The position numbers were made by a program, and so were the translations under genes. Shown piece after piece: positions 1 through 9,464 of a stretch of DNA of 41,823 nt; within the stretch, counting starts at the first letter, position 1, and every line of letters begins with the position of its first letter. Where the stretch lies: positions 1-41,823 of the forward strand of contig SUYV01000018.1 of assembly GCA_015060255.1 (NCBI GenBank), in the 5' to 3' direction. The notes beneath the pieces were generated by a model that made no database searches, had not been told where the DNA came from, and saw only the letters and a program-made list of their open reading frames with translations. This DNA comes from Bacteroidales bacterium (GTDB lineage Bacteria > Bacteroidota > Bacteroidia > Bacteroidales > UBA932).

Positions 1-353
1 CCTTCTACATCTGATTTAAAAAGCACGCCTGCAGTTGTAGGACGAACTTCGACAATCACACCAGTAAAACCTGTTTCCTTGAGACGGGCCATATCCTTGG
101 AGATATTCTCCTTGTCGTTAGCATAGTCCTCGAAGTTTGCAGCCGCATCAATCCAGACAAGGCGGGCTTTACCCTCCTTTACCTCTGGAGCAGGATCTTC
201 AGTTCCAGGTCCCTCAGGGCCCGGCTCTTCCGGACCTGGCTCAGGAGTCTGTTCTTTCCAGTCATCACTCCAAAGGTATCCATCATTCGGGTCTTCACAT
301 GCCACAAATGCAGCAAGCGACAACACAATGAATATGTTTCTTAAAATCTTCAT
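1..353 (-). CDS. GHL10-type (family 10 glycosyl hydrolase-like) lipoprotein, N-terminal part
   Basis: Only the first 117 codons lie in the window; the rest continues past position 1. The start ATG (353-351) follows one base after the stop of the phosphodiester glycosidase gene, so translation is probably coupled. The protein opens with a lipoprotein signal (MKILRNIFIVLSLAAFVAC, Cys19), then a Pro/Glu/Gly-rich linker of about 25 residues (PEPGPEEPGPEGPG), then the start of a TIM-barrel domain (VWIDAAANFEDYANDKENIS ... GFTGVIVEVRPTTAGVLFKSD). This aligns well with the start of the hydrolase encoded at 8003-9319 (MWFDCEANYATLS ... GFDNVVVDVKSIMGEVLYDSE). Known members of GHL10 (COG1649) include E. 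coli DigH/YddW, which acts on denuded peptidoglycan strands. The substrate here is unknown, and the catalytic half is not visible. Confidence 0.8.
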   Translation of the reverse strand, partial: MKILRNIFIVLSLAAFVACEDPNDGYLWSDDWKEQTPEPGPEEPGPEGPGTEDPAPEVKEGKARLVWIDAAANFEDYANDKENISKDMARLKETGFTGVIVEVRPTTAGVLFKSDVE

Positions 354-354
354 G

Positions 355-1401
355 TTATTTAATCATTATAGTACTTCCGACTGCACGCTGTGAGCCGTCT
401 GAAACCTTGATTGTCTCCTTGCCATTCACAAGCATGCAGCTTGATCCGCCTCCGTCGAGGTTGATCGCCTCGACACACCCAAGATCAAGAAGCACATTTG
501 CGACATCAGCAGTAGTCAAACCAGCAACGCCGTCAGTCATCTGTCTTCCTTCGCAGACAAAGGTAATCATTTTTTTGTCAGCTGTGACACCGATCGCAGT
601 GCGTGGCTGATTGCTGTCAGGACCGATGCCTGAAGTACCGTTGAAAAGTTCCTCTACATAAGTATCCTTGAACTTTCCTCCGTCAATCAGAAGCGGTCCG
701 CCACCGATAGCAGTCTTTGCTGCGAACTCTTCACCTCCTTCAGGATAAGAAGCAGTCGGCTGCTTGGCCGGCTTTGCCTCCCATGTGTTGTCTGCTGGCG
801 CCGGATACATATAGTGATTATCCCATGTCCTGTAAGTCCAGCAAGCATCAAAATCTCCCGACTCTGACTCAAGAAGAGCTGCACGGGTAGGATAATACAT
901 TGTCACCCAGTCCTCTGACGCATAGTTGATATTATATGCGAGAACTTCTGAGTTTCTTACAGCCAGGCTCGAAGAATAGTTCTTTCCGCCTGAAGCATAG
1001 AAGAAACCGGCGTTGATAACAATCGTCCAGTTTCCTTCACCATACACAGTGGAAGGAGTCTTGAAGGCATCAGCAGTACCTTCCATGGCAGCATCATTGA
1101 TGCTCCATATATCCCACTGAGCGGAAGCCATGTCAGCTATGGCAACATATGCTATAGCCTTCTTTCCTTCCAATGTTTCAGGCGACTTGTACACCTTTAC
1201 ATAGTCTGGAAGTTGCCCGAAATCAGCAGACACGTCTGACCACTTGTCAAGTGTGGCATCTTCCACAGGAATCTCTTCAGGCTGCTGCTCTGGAGCCTCA
1301 ACCTCAGGATCTTCCCATGGCCATTCCGGCATATCGCCAGCCCTGCCCTCGCATGAAATTGCGAGAGCAGCGGCTGCGAACATTATGATCAATCTCTTCA
1401 T
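355..1401 (-). CDS. Phosphodiester glycosidase (NAGPA-like) lipoprotein
   Basis: This 348-residue protein has a short lipoprotein signal ending at Cys17 (MKRLIIMFAAAALAISC) and an acidic, Pro/Trp-rich linker up to about residue 50. A phosphodiester glycosidase domain (PF09992, formerly DUF2233, related to the mammalian GlcNAc-1-phosphodiester 'uncovering enzyme') fills the rest. Diagnostic stretches are GGGPLLIDGGKF, PRTAIGVTADKK, FVCEGRQ and the near-terminal INLDGGGSSCMLVNG. The family cleaves sugars attached through a phosphodiester (sugar-1-P-R). The lipid anchor places it in the periplasm or on the outer membrane. It sits 3 bp after the DUF5018 gene in the same leftward operon as SusC/SusD, so the imported glycan may carry sugar-1-phosphate linkages; that is inference. 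Confidence 0.85.
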   Translation of the reverse strand: MKRLIIMFAAAALAISCEGRAGDMPEWPWEDPEVEAPEQQPEEIPVEDATLDKWSDVSADFGQLPDYVKVYKSPETLEGKKAIAYVAIADMASAQWDIWSINDAAMEGTADAFKTPSTVYGEGNWTIVINAGFFYASGGKNYSSSLAVRNSEVLAYNINYASEDWVTMYYPTRAALLESESGDFDACWTYRTWDNHYMYPAPADNTWEAKPAKQPTASYPEGGEEFAAKTAIGGGPLLIDGGKFKDTYVEELFNGTSGIGPDSNQPRTAIGVTADKKMITFVCEGRQMTDGVAGLTTADVANVLLDLGCVEAINLDGGGSSCMLVNGKETIKVSDGSQRAVGSTIMIK

Positions 1402-1404
1402 CTG

Positions 1405-3093
1405 TTAAATATCGATACAGTCAGCAACGAAACCGGCAATTACACTTGCATTATGGTCAAAGTAGTATACATAGACCTTGAATCCGTCAGCAGAAGATGC
1501 CATTATCACGTCAGCTGATGCACATCCCTGGTAACCTGTCTGGAACCACTCTGTCGACTTCTCGCAGATGATAGGATCAGCTTCCTTGATGGTCTTCGGA
1601 TCAGATGCATCCCAGATTCTGAGCTGAGGTTCGATGCCCCACATAGGGAAGTGTGATGATACGAGATGGATCACATACGGAGCATTGTTGAATGTCTTAG
1701 CCTCCATCACATTGGTGTTGTAGTTTGTGGTCACACCATCATTAGCAAGATTACGTGAGGCAGCAAGCTTACCGGTGCCATCGACATAATGGATTGTGTT
1801 GTCTGAATAGTAGCAGAGCATCACGCCAGTGTCAGGGGTACTTGATACAGGAACCACCTTGGCTGCATTTACCGGAGCCGAGCCCCAAGCGAGGCCAAGA
1901 CCTGCAAGGTCGATGGTCTCAGTTGAAACAACCTGACCGCCTGTGATTACAATCTTAGTATACTTGCTGGTCGATGTAACGCCATCTACACCCTCATGTG
2001 TAAGGATGATCACAGCATCCTGATTGATATTACCGTTTACCTTGAGGTTATGTCCTACAGGAACGTCGGTATCATTAGCAAATGTATGGAACTCAACCGG
2101 TGCAGATGTCACAGAATTGGTCTTGTAAAGAACAACATTGCCCTTAGGCTCTGCAAAAGTTGAAACTACCATATTGCCGCCCTCGTCATTTGTGATTGCA
2201 GCGATGTCGATACCTCCGTCATTGATCTCTCCCTGCTGAACACCTGTAAGAGGATCGCAGAAAATCGGAGTAGTACCGTTTCCAAGAGAAATCACAAGCT
2301 TACCGTCGAAATACGCGAGTGTAGAGTATACAGTCACATTTGCCTCAGGCAGGTTAAGCCTTGCAACAGGATCGATGTTGAAGAGCTGTCGTGCAGAAGC
2401 TGCCCTGAATCCGTAAGGAATCTTGTTAGGATACTTCTTGATGATCTTGTAAGTGCATGTTGTCTTCTCATCCTGGGCCATTACAGTGACCTCCTGCTCC
2501 TTATTATAGTCCTTCTTTACAGAAAGATCTGTCATAAGAGTGGCATGCGGACAAACTGTAGCCTCTGCAGAGAATCCTGTGAGATCATCTGTCGTGAAAA
2601 GGTAAACTTCCTTCTTGTCCTCATCAATGAATCCATCGATCTGATATGGCTTTGTAAGAGTGAAGGTCATAAGGTTGCACTTGGCAGACTTTGTCCTCTT
2701 ACCGGTAATGATGATCTCGCGGCTTTCTCCCTGTGCATTGGTGAAAGTATAGTAATTTTCTTCTGTGAGGTCTACCATTGCCAAAGGAGGATCGATCCTG
2801 CAGTTCGGAGCAAGCTCTGCCTCAAGACGAACTCTTGTCATATGGATAGAAGTAGGGTCGGTCGACTCCTCAGGATAGAACCAAGGAACAGGAATCACGA
2901 ACATGTCAGCTTCCGGATCCTCGACATTAAGCTTTGCAAGTACTGCTCCCTCATACTTATCCGAGGTTGAAGTAAAGCGCGCTGTCAGCGATGTGATGCC
3001 CTGACGGTCTGCAGTCGGCTCGATATACTGCGGCTTCTGACATGAAGCCACAGCAAGGATGCAGACCATCATCAAGTAATATAATTTCTTCAT
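1405..3093 (-). CDS. DUF5018-type surface lipoprotein, putative glycan-binding partner of SusC/SusD
   Basis: A 562-residue lipoprotein (MKKLYYLMMVCILAVASC, Cys18). The N-terminal half (about 30-230) holds beta-sandwich-like segments with the DUF5018 pattern (GFSAEATVCPHATLMTDLSV ... VTVMAQDEKTTCTYKI). The C-terminal half (about 240-562) has repeated strands with aromatic-Asp motifs (YFDGKLVISLGNGT, VYYFDHNASVIAG) suggesting a beta-propeller. DUF5018 proteins usually lie directly downstream of SusD and are thought to be accessory surface glycan-binding proteins. Here the gene is 18 bp after susD and 3 bp before the phosphodiester glycosidase gene, consistent with one operon. No catalytic motif was recognised. 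The family name is from pattern recall, not a search. Confidence 0.7.
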   Translation of the reverse strand: MKKLYYLMMVCILAVASCQKPQYIEPTADRQGITSLTARFTSTSDKYEGAVLAKLNVEDPEADMFVIPVPWFYPEESTDPTSIHMTRVRLEAELAPNCRIDPPLAMVDLTEENYYTFTNAQGESREIIITGKRTKSAKCNLMTFTLTKPYQIDGFIDEDKKEVYLFTTDDLTGFSAEATVCPHATLMTDLSVKKDYNKEQEVTVMAQDEKTTCTYKIIKKYPNKIPYGFRAASARQLFNIDPVARLNLPEANVTVYSTLAYFDGKLVISLGNGTTPIFCDPLTGVQQGEINDGGIDIAAITNDEGGNMVVSTFAEPKGNVVLYKTNSVTSAPVEFHTFANDTDVPVGHNLKVNGNINQDAVIILTHEGVDGVTSTSKYTKIVITGGQVVSTETIDLAGLGLAWGSAPVNAAKVVPVSSTPDTGVMLCYYSDNTIHYVDGTGKLAASRNLANDGVTTNYNTNVMEAKTFNNAPYVIHLVSSHFPMWGIEPQLRIWDASDPKTIKEADPIICEKSTEWFQTGYQGCASADVIMASSADGFKVYVYYFDHNASVIAGFVADCIDI

Positions 3094-3111
3094 TTTAATG
3101 CTGTTTAATCA

Positions 3112-4767
3112 TTATTTCCACTCAGGATATTGTTCTACAAGCTTATTGTTCTCAAGCTCGCCGTCAGGCATTGGAAGGCGGTACATTCTCTCCTGGAACT
3201 CTCTGTCTTCATTATCGACAGAAACATACTCATATGTAAATGTACCATCTCCGTTATCATCAATCTTCAGACCGTGCACCTGATATCCGGTAAGTCCCTC
3301 AGGATACTGCTTATGGGCAACACCCCAGCGACGAAGGTCCCAATACCAATGGCCTTCATATGCAAGCTCTACCCTACGCTCCTGACGGATTGCAGTCCAA
3401 AGCTCCGAACCACCCTTAGGTGTGTAAGGAAGGCCTACACGAGTACGGATTGCAGCTACCGCTTCGTTAGCCTCAGATGTCTTGTTGAGATTGTAGCAAG
3501 CCTCTGCCTTATTAAGAAGAACCTCTGCATATCTGATGATTGTAAAAGGAGCGACGCCGCCTGGATATGCGACTACGTCATGTCCCTCGTCAACCATCTT
3601 TCTAAGGTAGTAACCGGTTGTGGTCTCACCTGCCGGGTTGGTATTGTTGTACCACTGCTTCCAACCGTCAGCACCTCCGGCATATGGCTGGATCTTACGG
3701 CCTTTCCATGGTGCGCCATTGTAAAGGATTGTAGCATGGAAACGTGGCTCAAGCTGATCATAAGGAGGATCCTGCTTTGTTGTAGAATGCCATGGAGTCC
3801 AGTCAACAAATCCACCGGTCGCCTTCTCGTAAGACTCTACCATTTCCTGAGTAGGAGTAGCAAGTCCACCACCCTTCTGGCCCTGAAGAGCGAAGTCACC
3901 ACCTGGAGTATAATTGTAATCAAATCTATGAGTTACATTCGCGCCTCTGTCGAACTGCCACTGAAGGATCGCCTCATTGTTTCCTTCTGATGTGGTTTTC
4001 ATTATAGCATCCGAATAGTTTGCCTCAAGACCATATCCGAGTTTTGCAACCTCGTCTGCTGCAGTCACGACATCATCATACCTTTGTGCATAAAGCATCG
4101 CGCGGGTCATAAACGCCCAAGCCATACCCTTGTCAGCTCGTCCCCTTGAAGCAGTTCTCTCAGGAAGATTGTTTGCAGCATACAGAAGGTCCTGATAGAT
4201 GAACTCCCAGCCCTCAGCCTCAGTGCTGATAGCCTTGTCCTTCTGATACTTGGTCATGTCCTCGTCATAAAGGATAACCTCCTTGTAACGCTTCATGAGG
4301 TCAAAATAAAGGAAAGCACGTGTAAATCTGAGTTCACCCTCCAGCCTTGCCTTGTCCTCATCGGACATCTGTCCGAAAGTATGAAGGTCTGAAATGGCAT
4401 TGTTACACTTCATGATACCGGTATACCTGTGCCATCCGCCGAGATACACGTTAACGAAATTCCTTTCAGTATAAGGCTGTCCGTATGCCATCTGGCTTAC
4501 GAAAAGTCCCGGATGACCGGCATTGAAAGATGAATACTTGAGCATATCTGCATATGCCTCAGTCATTACATTTCCAGAAGCCTGGTCCATCACCACGACA
4601 TAAACATAGTCGTAGATATAGTTGACATAATATTCTGCATTTGCAGTAGTCTGCCATATTACCTTATCAGAAATGTTGTCCGTAGGTTTCATGTCAAGGT
4701 ATGGAGTGCATGAGAAAGATCCTAAGGAAATTCCTAATGCGAGTATTGTTTTAAATATATTCTTCAT
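3112..4767 (-). CDS. SusD/RagB-family nutrient-binding outer-membrane lipoprotein
   Basis: 551 residues from ATG 4767. A TTG two codons upstream is possible but weaker, since it would prepend Met-Ala to a complete lipoprotein signal (MKNIFKTILALGISLGSFSC, Cys20). SusD hallmarks are the early CTPYLDMKPTDNISDK stretch, the TPR-like helical scaffold (RFTRAFLYFDLMKRY, KGMAWAFMTRAMLYAQRYDD) and the conserved C-terminal block (IRYAEVLLNKAEACYNL, IRQERRVELAYEGHWYWDLRRWG). SusD proteins cap SusC pores and bind the incoming glycan. The gene lies 10 bp after susC in the leftward operon. The nearby phosphodiester glycosidase, GHL10 hydrolases and divergent nag genes suggest an amino-sugar glycan as ligand, by inference only. 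Confidence 0.95.
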   Translation of the reverse strand: MKNIFKTILALGISLGSFSCTPYLDMKPTDNISDKVIWQTTANAEYYVNYIYDYVYVVVMDQASGNVMTEAYADMLKYSSFNAGHPGLFVSQMAYGQPYTERNFVNVYLGGWHRYTGIMKCNNAISDLHTFGQMSDEDKARLEGELRFTRAFLYFDLMKRYKEVILYDEDMTKYQKDKAISTEAEGWEFIYQDLLYAANNLPERTASRGRADKGMAWAFMTRAMLYAQRYDDVVTAADEVAKLGYGLEANYSDAIMKTTSEGNNEAILQWQFDRGANVTHRFDYNYTPGGDFALQGQKGGGLATPTQEMVESYEKATGGFVDWTPWHSTTKQDPPYDQLEPRFHATILYNGAPWKGRKIQPYAGGADGWKQWYNNTNPAGETTTGYYLRKMVDEGHDVVAYPGGVAPFTIIRYAEVLLNKAEACYNLNKTSEANEAVAAIRTRVGLPYTPKGGSELWTAIRQERRVELAYEGHWYWDLRRWGVAHKQYPEGLTGYQVHGLKIDDNGDGTFTYEYVSVDNEDREFQERMYRLPMPDGELENNKLVEQYPEWK

Positions 4768-4777
4768 AGCCAAATCC

Positions 4778-7700
4778 TTAGAATGTTAATGTGATACCAC
4801 CCATGAGCAGGCGCTGCTGTGGATAATAACCGTTGTTCACACCTGGTGACTCAGGGTCGATTCCTTCAGGAAGTCCGTCTATAGTGAAGAGGTTCTGTCC
4901 CTCCACGAAGAATCTGAGAGCCTCCACCTTGATCTTCTCTGTCCACTTGCGAGGGAAAGTATATCCCAGCTGTGCTGACTTGAGACGTACATAAGTACCA
5001 TCGCGGAGCCAGAAAGTCGATGCAAGGCCGTTGTCTCCACCATGTCCACCAGTGTTGCTGAGGGTAAGACGAGGGAATGTTCCATCAGGATTGTATACGC
5101 TGTACGCATTCTCGACAAGGAACAATGGAGAGTTTGCACCTTCCTTGAAAGTCTGTGTCCAGATTGTATTGTCATCATTACCGTTATAATAAGTACCGGT
5201 AAGTGAAATGTCGAAGAGCGATCCACCTGTGAACTGCGCGTTGAAATCAATACCGTTCCAAGCAAAGTCAAGGTTGAGACCATATGTGAGCTGAGGACGG
5301 TTTGAACGGCCGATACGTGCCTTGTCTCCAACCTCATTGATCAGACCGTCACCGTTAAGGTCAACATACTTGATATCACCGATATTAGGTCTGTTTCCGT
5401 ACCATGCTGAATTGTCGATTTCTTCTTCGCTGCGGAAGAGACCGTCAGCAACCCATACATAGAATGCATCAAGAGAGGTACCTACCACCTTACGGATTGC
5501 ATCTGTATTAGGTTCATCCGGATAAATGAGCCAACGGCTCTTCGCATAAGTGATGGTCGCGCTGACACCATACTGGAACGGCTTGCCTCCGAGCATGAAG
5601 TGGTTCTTATGCGAAATCATCACATCGATACCCTTCACGTCATATGCGTTCTTGTTGATGACAGACATAAAGTATCCTCCCATTGATGGCGGGAAGCCTG
5701 AGCCCTGATATGTGAGCATGTCAAATACATAATTGTAGAATGCATCAACCTCCATAGCGAGCTTTCCATTCCACATGCTGAAGTCGAAACCTACGTTATA
5801 AGAAAGCTTCTTCTCCCAGGTAAGGTCAAGATTAGGAACTCCTCTATCAGAATATGAAGGATTTACAGTCGTATTTCCCATGTAAGGCTTGTATATCACA
5901 TCACTTGACGGAGCGAAAGTCTTCAAGAACATATATGCTGATGTCGGCAGGTCATTACCAAGAAGCGCTACCGAACCTCTGATCTTCAAGTCATCAAGGA
6001 AAGTGGCTCCGGACATCCAAGGCTCCCTGGAGATGTTCCATGCAGCAGATGCTGAAGGGAAGAAGCCCCAACGTGTAGTGCGCATACCTGCAAACTTGTA
6101 TGAACCGTCATAACGGCCGGTGAACTCGGCAAGGTATCTCTCGTCCCAGTTATAACGGGCACGGAACACATAACCTGCAGAACGCCATGCATCGCTCCAT
6201 CCTGAAATAGGACCATCTGTAGGCTGACCGAAGCTGAGTTCAGGAAGTTCTGCAAAAGGAAGAAGCTTTGCGTATGCCGAATGGGCATTTGACTTATAGT
6301 CATTAAGCTCAGCGAGAGCAAGGATTTCGACAAAATGCTTGCCGAATGTATTGCTGTAGGTAGCACCTGCCTGACCGGTCATTCTCTGGTAATATGATGT
6401 ACCCTCTCCAAGAGAAACTCCTGTTCCCTCGTTCTGTCTTGGATCACCATACTCTGACCATCCTCCATTCTTATAGACCATGATCTTATTCAAGAAAGGA
6501 GTATCAAGATTCTTGTTCATGGTTGCACCATAGTCGAAGGCACCTGAAACCTTGAGCTGAAGGCCCTTGACATGCGGAACATCAAATGTCAAAGTAGCAT
6601 TAGCTGTCACATCGATACCACGGGTCTTCTTATAACCTGAATCATAGATTGCAGGAAGCGGTGAGTTAGCTACTGCGAGGTTATTAGGAACAACACCGGT
6701 ATAGTTTCCTTCATACTTCTCCGGAAGGTATGGGTGCATCATGATGGTCATCTTAGGGATTGAAAGCCATCCTGCCTCATAACCCGTATCAGAACCACCT
6801 GAGCTGAAGCCAGGAGTCTGACGGTTTGAGAACACACCTGAGAGTCCCATTGTGAACTTGAAATATTTAGCGAACTCAGACTCTACATTTGTACGTACGT
6901 TGTATCTGTCGTAGCTGAAGTTGTCAATATTACCCTCCTGACCGAGGTAACCGAATGATGCGAAGTACTTTGAGGTTTCATTACCTCCTGATACGGTCAC
7001 ATTGTGCTTCTGGGTGAAACCTGTCTTGAAGACCTTGTCGATGTAGTTGACATTGTCCCATCCGTCAGTTGGATCGCCGTTTGTCATCAGCTTGACCTGC
7101 TCCGATGTAAAGTATGGAGTATATTCCTCAGGAGAAGTGATGTCACCTCTTGCCATGGCGTCCATCATGTCTGCGACATTATAGTAGTATGCGAACTGAG
7201 GACCGTCCATGAACTCAGGGAAGTTGGCGTTCATAGATGCACCGAAAGTGGCGTTGTAAGTGATCTTCGGCTTACCTGCAGCACCCTTCTTTGTGGTAAC
7301 GATGATGATACCGTTCGCTGCCTGGAGTCCGTACACGGCTGCAGACGCACCGTCCTTGAGGACAGAGATGCTCTCGATATCATATGGATCGATATCGTTG
7401 ATGTTATCAACAGGGAAACCGTCCACCACATACTTGGCTCCATACTGAGATCCACGGATACGGAGGGAAGCCTGGTCGAGACCCGGCTCACCTGATTCCT
7501 GTACCGAAGATACACCGGAAAGCTTACCGGCGATGAGCTGTGACACGTTTGTAGCAGGGGCTTTGAGAAGTTCGTCACCCTTCATTGCTGATACTGCAGA
7601 TGTCATTGAAGACTTCTTCTGTACACCATAACCGACAACGATTGTCTCTTCGAGGAGGTTTGCATCCTCACTCATTGTTACATCGAGGTTTGAAAGTGTG

Positions 7701-7966
7701 CCGTCGCAGTCAAAAGTCTGGTCCATGAAACCAAGGCTTGTGAAAAGCACGACCTGTCCATTCTTGACACCGGAAATGCTGTAGTTACCGGCATCATCAG
7801 TCAAAGTACCGTTGGTGGTACCTACGACCATGACAGCCACACCTGGGAGCGGCTGTCCCTGTGCGTCAACGACCTTACCACTTATCGTAGGCTGTGCATA
7901 CACTGATGCAGCCATACCAAAGAGGAAAATCAACGCGACCAGCAGATTCTTGTAAATCGCTTTCAT
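4778..7966 (-). CDS. SusC/RagA-family TonB-linked outer-membrane transporter
   Basis: 1062 residues, normal for SusC. A Sec signal peptide (LLVALIFLFGMAASVYA, cleaved before QPTISGKVV) precedes a carboxypeptidase-regulatory-like domain (about 25-105; GKVVDAQGQPLPGVAVMVVG), a TonB-box-like VVVGYGVQKK, and the plug with the SusC signature (LRIRGSQYGAKYVVDGFPVD ... ISVLKDGASAAVYGLQAANG). A beta barrel follows, ending in aromatic-rich strands and a terminal Phe (LLMGGITLTF). It would import oligosaccharides across the outer membrane with SusD, using TonB energy. It begins 36 bp after the GHL10 lipoprotein gene. No TAnnTTTG element is seen in that gap, so co-transcription with the upstream hydrolase is likely. 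Confidence 0.95.
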   Translation of the reverse strand: MKAIYKNLLVALIFLFGMAASVYAQPTISGKVVDAQGQPLPGVAVMVVGTTNGTLTDDAGNYSISGVKNGQVVLFTSLGFMDQTFDCDGTLSNLDVTMSEDANLLEETIVVGYGVQKKSSMTSAVSAMKGDELLKAPATNVSQLIAGKLSGVSSVQESGEPGLDQASLRIRGSQYGAKYVVDGFPVDNINDIDPYDIESISVLKDGASAAVYGLQAANGIIIVTTKKGAAGKPKITYNATFGASMNANFPEFMDGPQFAYYYNVADMMDAMARGDITSPEEYTPYFTSEQVKLMTNGDPTDGWDNVNYIDKVFKTGFTQKHNVTVSGGNETSKYFASFGYLGQEGNIDNFSYDRYNVRTNVESEFAKYFKFTMGLSGVFSNRQTPGFSSGGSDTGYEAGWLSIPKMTIMMHPYLPEKYEGNYTGVVPNNLAVANSPLPAIYDSGYKKTRGIDVTANATLTFDVPHVKGLQLKVSGAFDYGATMNKNLDTPFLNKIMVYKNGGWSEYGDPRQNEGTGVSLGEGTSYYQRMTGQAGATYSNTFGKHFVEILALAELNDYKSNAHSAYAKLLPFAELPELSFGQPTDGPISGWSDAWRSAGYVFRARYNWDERYLAEFTGRYDGSYKFAGMRTTRWGFFPSASAAWNISREPWMSGATFLDDLKIRGSVALLGNDLPTSAYMFLKTFAPSSDVIYKPYMGNTTVNPSYSDRGVPNLDLTWEKKLSYNVGFDFSMWNGKLAMEVDAFYNYVFDMLTYQGSGFPPSMGGYFMSVINKNAYDVKGIDVMISHKNHFMLGGKPFQYGVSATITYAKSRWLIYPDEPNTDAIRKVVGTSLDAFYVWVADGLFRSEEEIDNSAWYGNRPNIGDIKYVDLNGDGLINEVGDKARIGRSNRPQLTYGLNLDFAWNGIDFNAQFTGGSLFDISLTGTYYNGNDDNTIWTQTFKEGANSPLFLVENAYSVYNPDGTFPRLTLSNTGGHGGDNGLASTFWLRDGTYVRLKSAQLGYTFPRKWTEKIKVEALRFFVEGQNLFTIDGLPEGIDPESPGVNNGYYPQQRLLMGGITLTF

Positions 7967-8002
7967 TGGGTTATATGATTAGTTAGTTGGGTTAAATTTC
8001 CT

Positions 8003-9319
8003 TTATTCCTCAGCAGCCTTCATTGCAGCCTCAAGCTCCTCCCAAAGCTTGTGCTTGTTGAGGTGCACGATGTCAAAGATCATCACACCGTCAGTGCTCT
8101 TGAGCGCCTGAGTCACAGCAGGTCCGAACGGAGTGAAGTCTCCGAGGTACTGCTCCACATAGATCGATCCGATCACAGGAACCACTCCCCTGGTGATCTC
8201 CTTAGCGATCTCTGCGCCACCCTCCACACTGTAGCAGTATGTAAGGCTGTTGTCCATGCCGGCCTCGCTGCGCTGGCCTACCACGCCAGTCGCCTTATCC
8301 ACATCTTCCTTGGTGATGAAACTGTAGTAAAGTCCGGTCATATATACGTCAAGCATCTCTGCATAGCCTGACTTATGGTAGTCTTCTGTAGTCCATGACT
8401 GGTACTGAGGCACCAGATATGGGTCATATTCCTGACTTGCCCAGTTTACGCCAAGCTGCCAGTATGTAGGATACCATGCTCCTGTATAGTCACCTATAAT
8501 GAGGTCAGGGTTGATCTCCTTGAGCGCTGCATGGGCCTTCTCAACGAAGTCGTGGATGACCATTGCGCGCCACTCGAACCACTTCTTTGCATGCTTTCCG
8601 AGCACCCAGTTCGGACGGAGATTTCCCTCCTCGTCATACCAGCTGAGGATGTCCTCAGGAAAGTTCTCCACAGTCACGCCTGCATACTCCTCGAACTGCT
8701 TCTTTGAAAGTTCGCTGAAGTCTGCAGTGACGCCGTCATAGCGTACGCGGTCGAAGATAAGTCCGTCAACCTCAGGGTATTTGCGTGCAAACTCCTTGAG
8801 GATCTCGATCTGATATTCCTGAACCTCCGGGTTTGAAGGATTCATCATGCAGTTGTAGTTGGTCTTGATCTCAGAAATCGGAGTCAGGACACCGTTGTGG
8901 TAGCAGATCGACTGCCATGCAGCCTTATCCATATATACCACTCCACGGTCAAAGTAGTTATGACCACCTGCAAAAACATTGAGGGAGCCGAAGACCTTGA
9001 GTCCCATTTCATGTCCGTACTCGATGAAGTAGCCGAGCATGTCATAGTCACGAGATCTCTCCACGCCTTCCCAATCGCCCATGTATGGAGCGATTTCGCT
9101 GTCATAGAGCACCTCACCCATGATGGACTTCACATCGACAACGACATTGTCGAATCCGAGATCCTTGCATTTCTTAAGATAGAACTGAATCGAATCCGGA
9201 TGCGAAAGCGTTGCATAGTTAGCCTCGCAGTCAAACCACATGTAATTGTGGTTAGTCTCTGACTTACAAGAGGTTAAAATCATCAAAGCCGCAAAGACGG
9301 CGAAAATGGTATTTTTCAT
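8003..9319 (-). CDS. GHL10-type glycoside hydrolase-like lipoprotein heading the SusCD operon
   Basis: 438 residues from ATG 9319. A longer reading in the same frame would begin inside the promoter, so it is rejected. The lipoprotein signal is MKNTIFAVFAALMILTSC (Cys18). The rest is a TIM-barrel domain of the GHL10/COG1649 type: MWFDCEANYATLS at the first strand, GFDNVVVDVKSIMGEVLYDSE, GLKVFGSLNVFAGG, CMMNPSNPEVQEYQ, then DGLIFDRVRYDG, the conserved Asp-bearing strand. It lies at about 36% of the way from the divergent promoter and is the first gene of the leftward operon. The operon-terminal lipoprotein (1-353) appears to be its paralogue. E. coli DigH of this family cuts peptidoglycan glycan strands; other members are uncharacterised, so the substrate is open. 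Confidence 0.8.
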   Translation of the reverse strand: MKNTIFAVFAALMILTSCKSETNHNYMWFDCEANYATLSHPDSIQFYLKKCKDLGFDNVVVDVKSIMGEVLYDSEIAPYMGDWEGVERSRDYDMLGYFIEYGHEMGLKVFGSLNVFAGGHNYFDRGVVYMDKAAWQSICYHNGVLTPISEIKTNYNCMMNPSNPEVQEYQIEILKEFARKYPEVDGLIFDRVRYDGVTADFSELSKKQFEEYAGVTVENFPEDILSWYDEEGNLRPNWVLGKHAKKWFEWRAMVIHDFVEKAHAALKEINPDLIIGDYTGAWYPTYWQLGVNWASQEYDPYLVPQYQSWTTEDYHKSGYAEMLDVYMTGLYYSFITKEDVDKATGVVGQRSEAGMDNSLTYCYSVEGGAEIAKEITRGVVPVIGSIYVEQYLGDFTPFGPAVTQALKSTDGVMIFDIVHLNKHKLWEELEAAMKAAEE

Positions 9320-9345
9320 AATAGGCCTAATTTCAATAATTCTGA

Positions 9346-9376
9346 CAAAAATACACAATAAATAGCAAACTTCAAA
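9346..9376 (-). promoter_or_regulatory. Bacteroidetes-type promoter of the leftward SusCD operon
   Basis: On the minus strand there is a -33 element TTTG (9376-9373), a 19-nt spacer and a perfect -7 element TATTTTTG (9353-9346), matching the Bacteroidetes sigma-ABfr consensus TTTG-N19/20-TAnnTTTG. Transcription would begin near 9340, giving a leader of about 20 nt before ATG 9319. The 9320-9498 gap is AT-rich and divides the two divergent operons. Confidence 0.7.
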
Positions 9377-9456
9377 AACTAAAGTGAACTTTTTAAAGTT
9401 TTTTAAAAATTAAAACAGATTTTCACAAATTCATTCTAAAATTACAAAGAATTGAT

Positions 9457-9464
9457 TATCTTTG
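9457..9464 (+). promoter_or_regulatory. Candidate -7 element (TATCTTTG) for the rightward sugar operon
   Basis: TATCTTTG fits TAnnTTTG exactly and lies 34 nt before ATG 9499. No good TTG/TTTG element occurs 19-20 nt upstream, so the promoter may be weak or activator-dependent. The ROK regulator encoded in this operon is an obvious candidate to control the intergenic region, by inference. Confidence 0.45.

Noticed and set aside
2545..2970. 141-codon open frame on the plus strand
   Set aside because: Antisense to the DUF5018 gene, with unusual composition and no promoter or signal.
3130..3990. 286-codon open frame on the plus strand
   Set aside because: Antisense to susD; the translation shows no domain and the susD frame is strongly supported.
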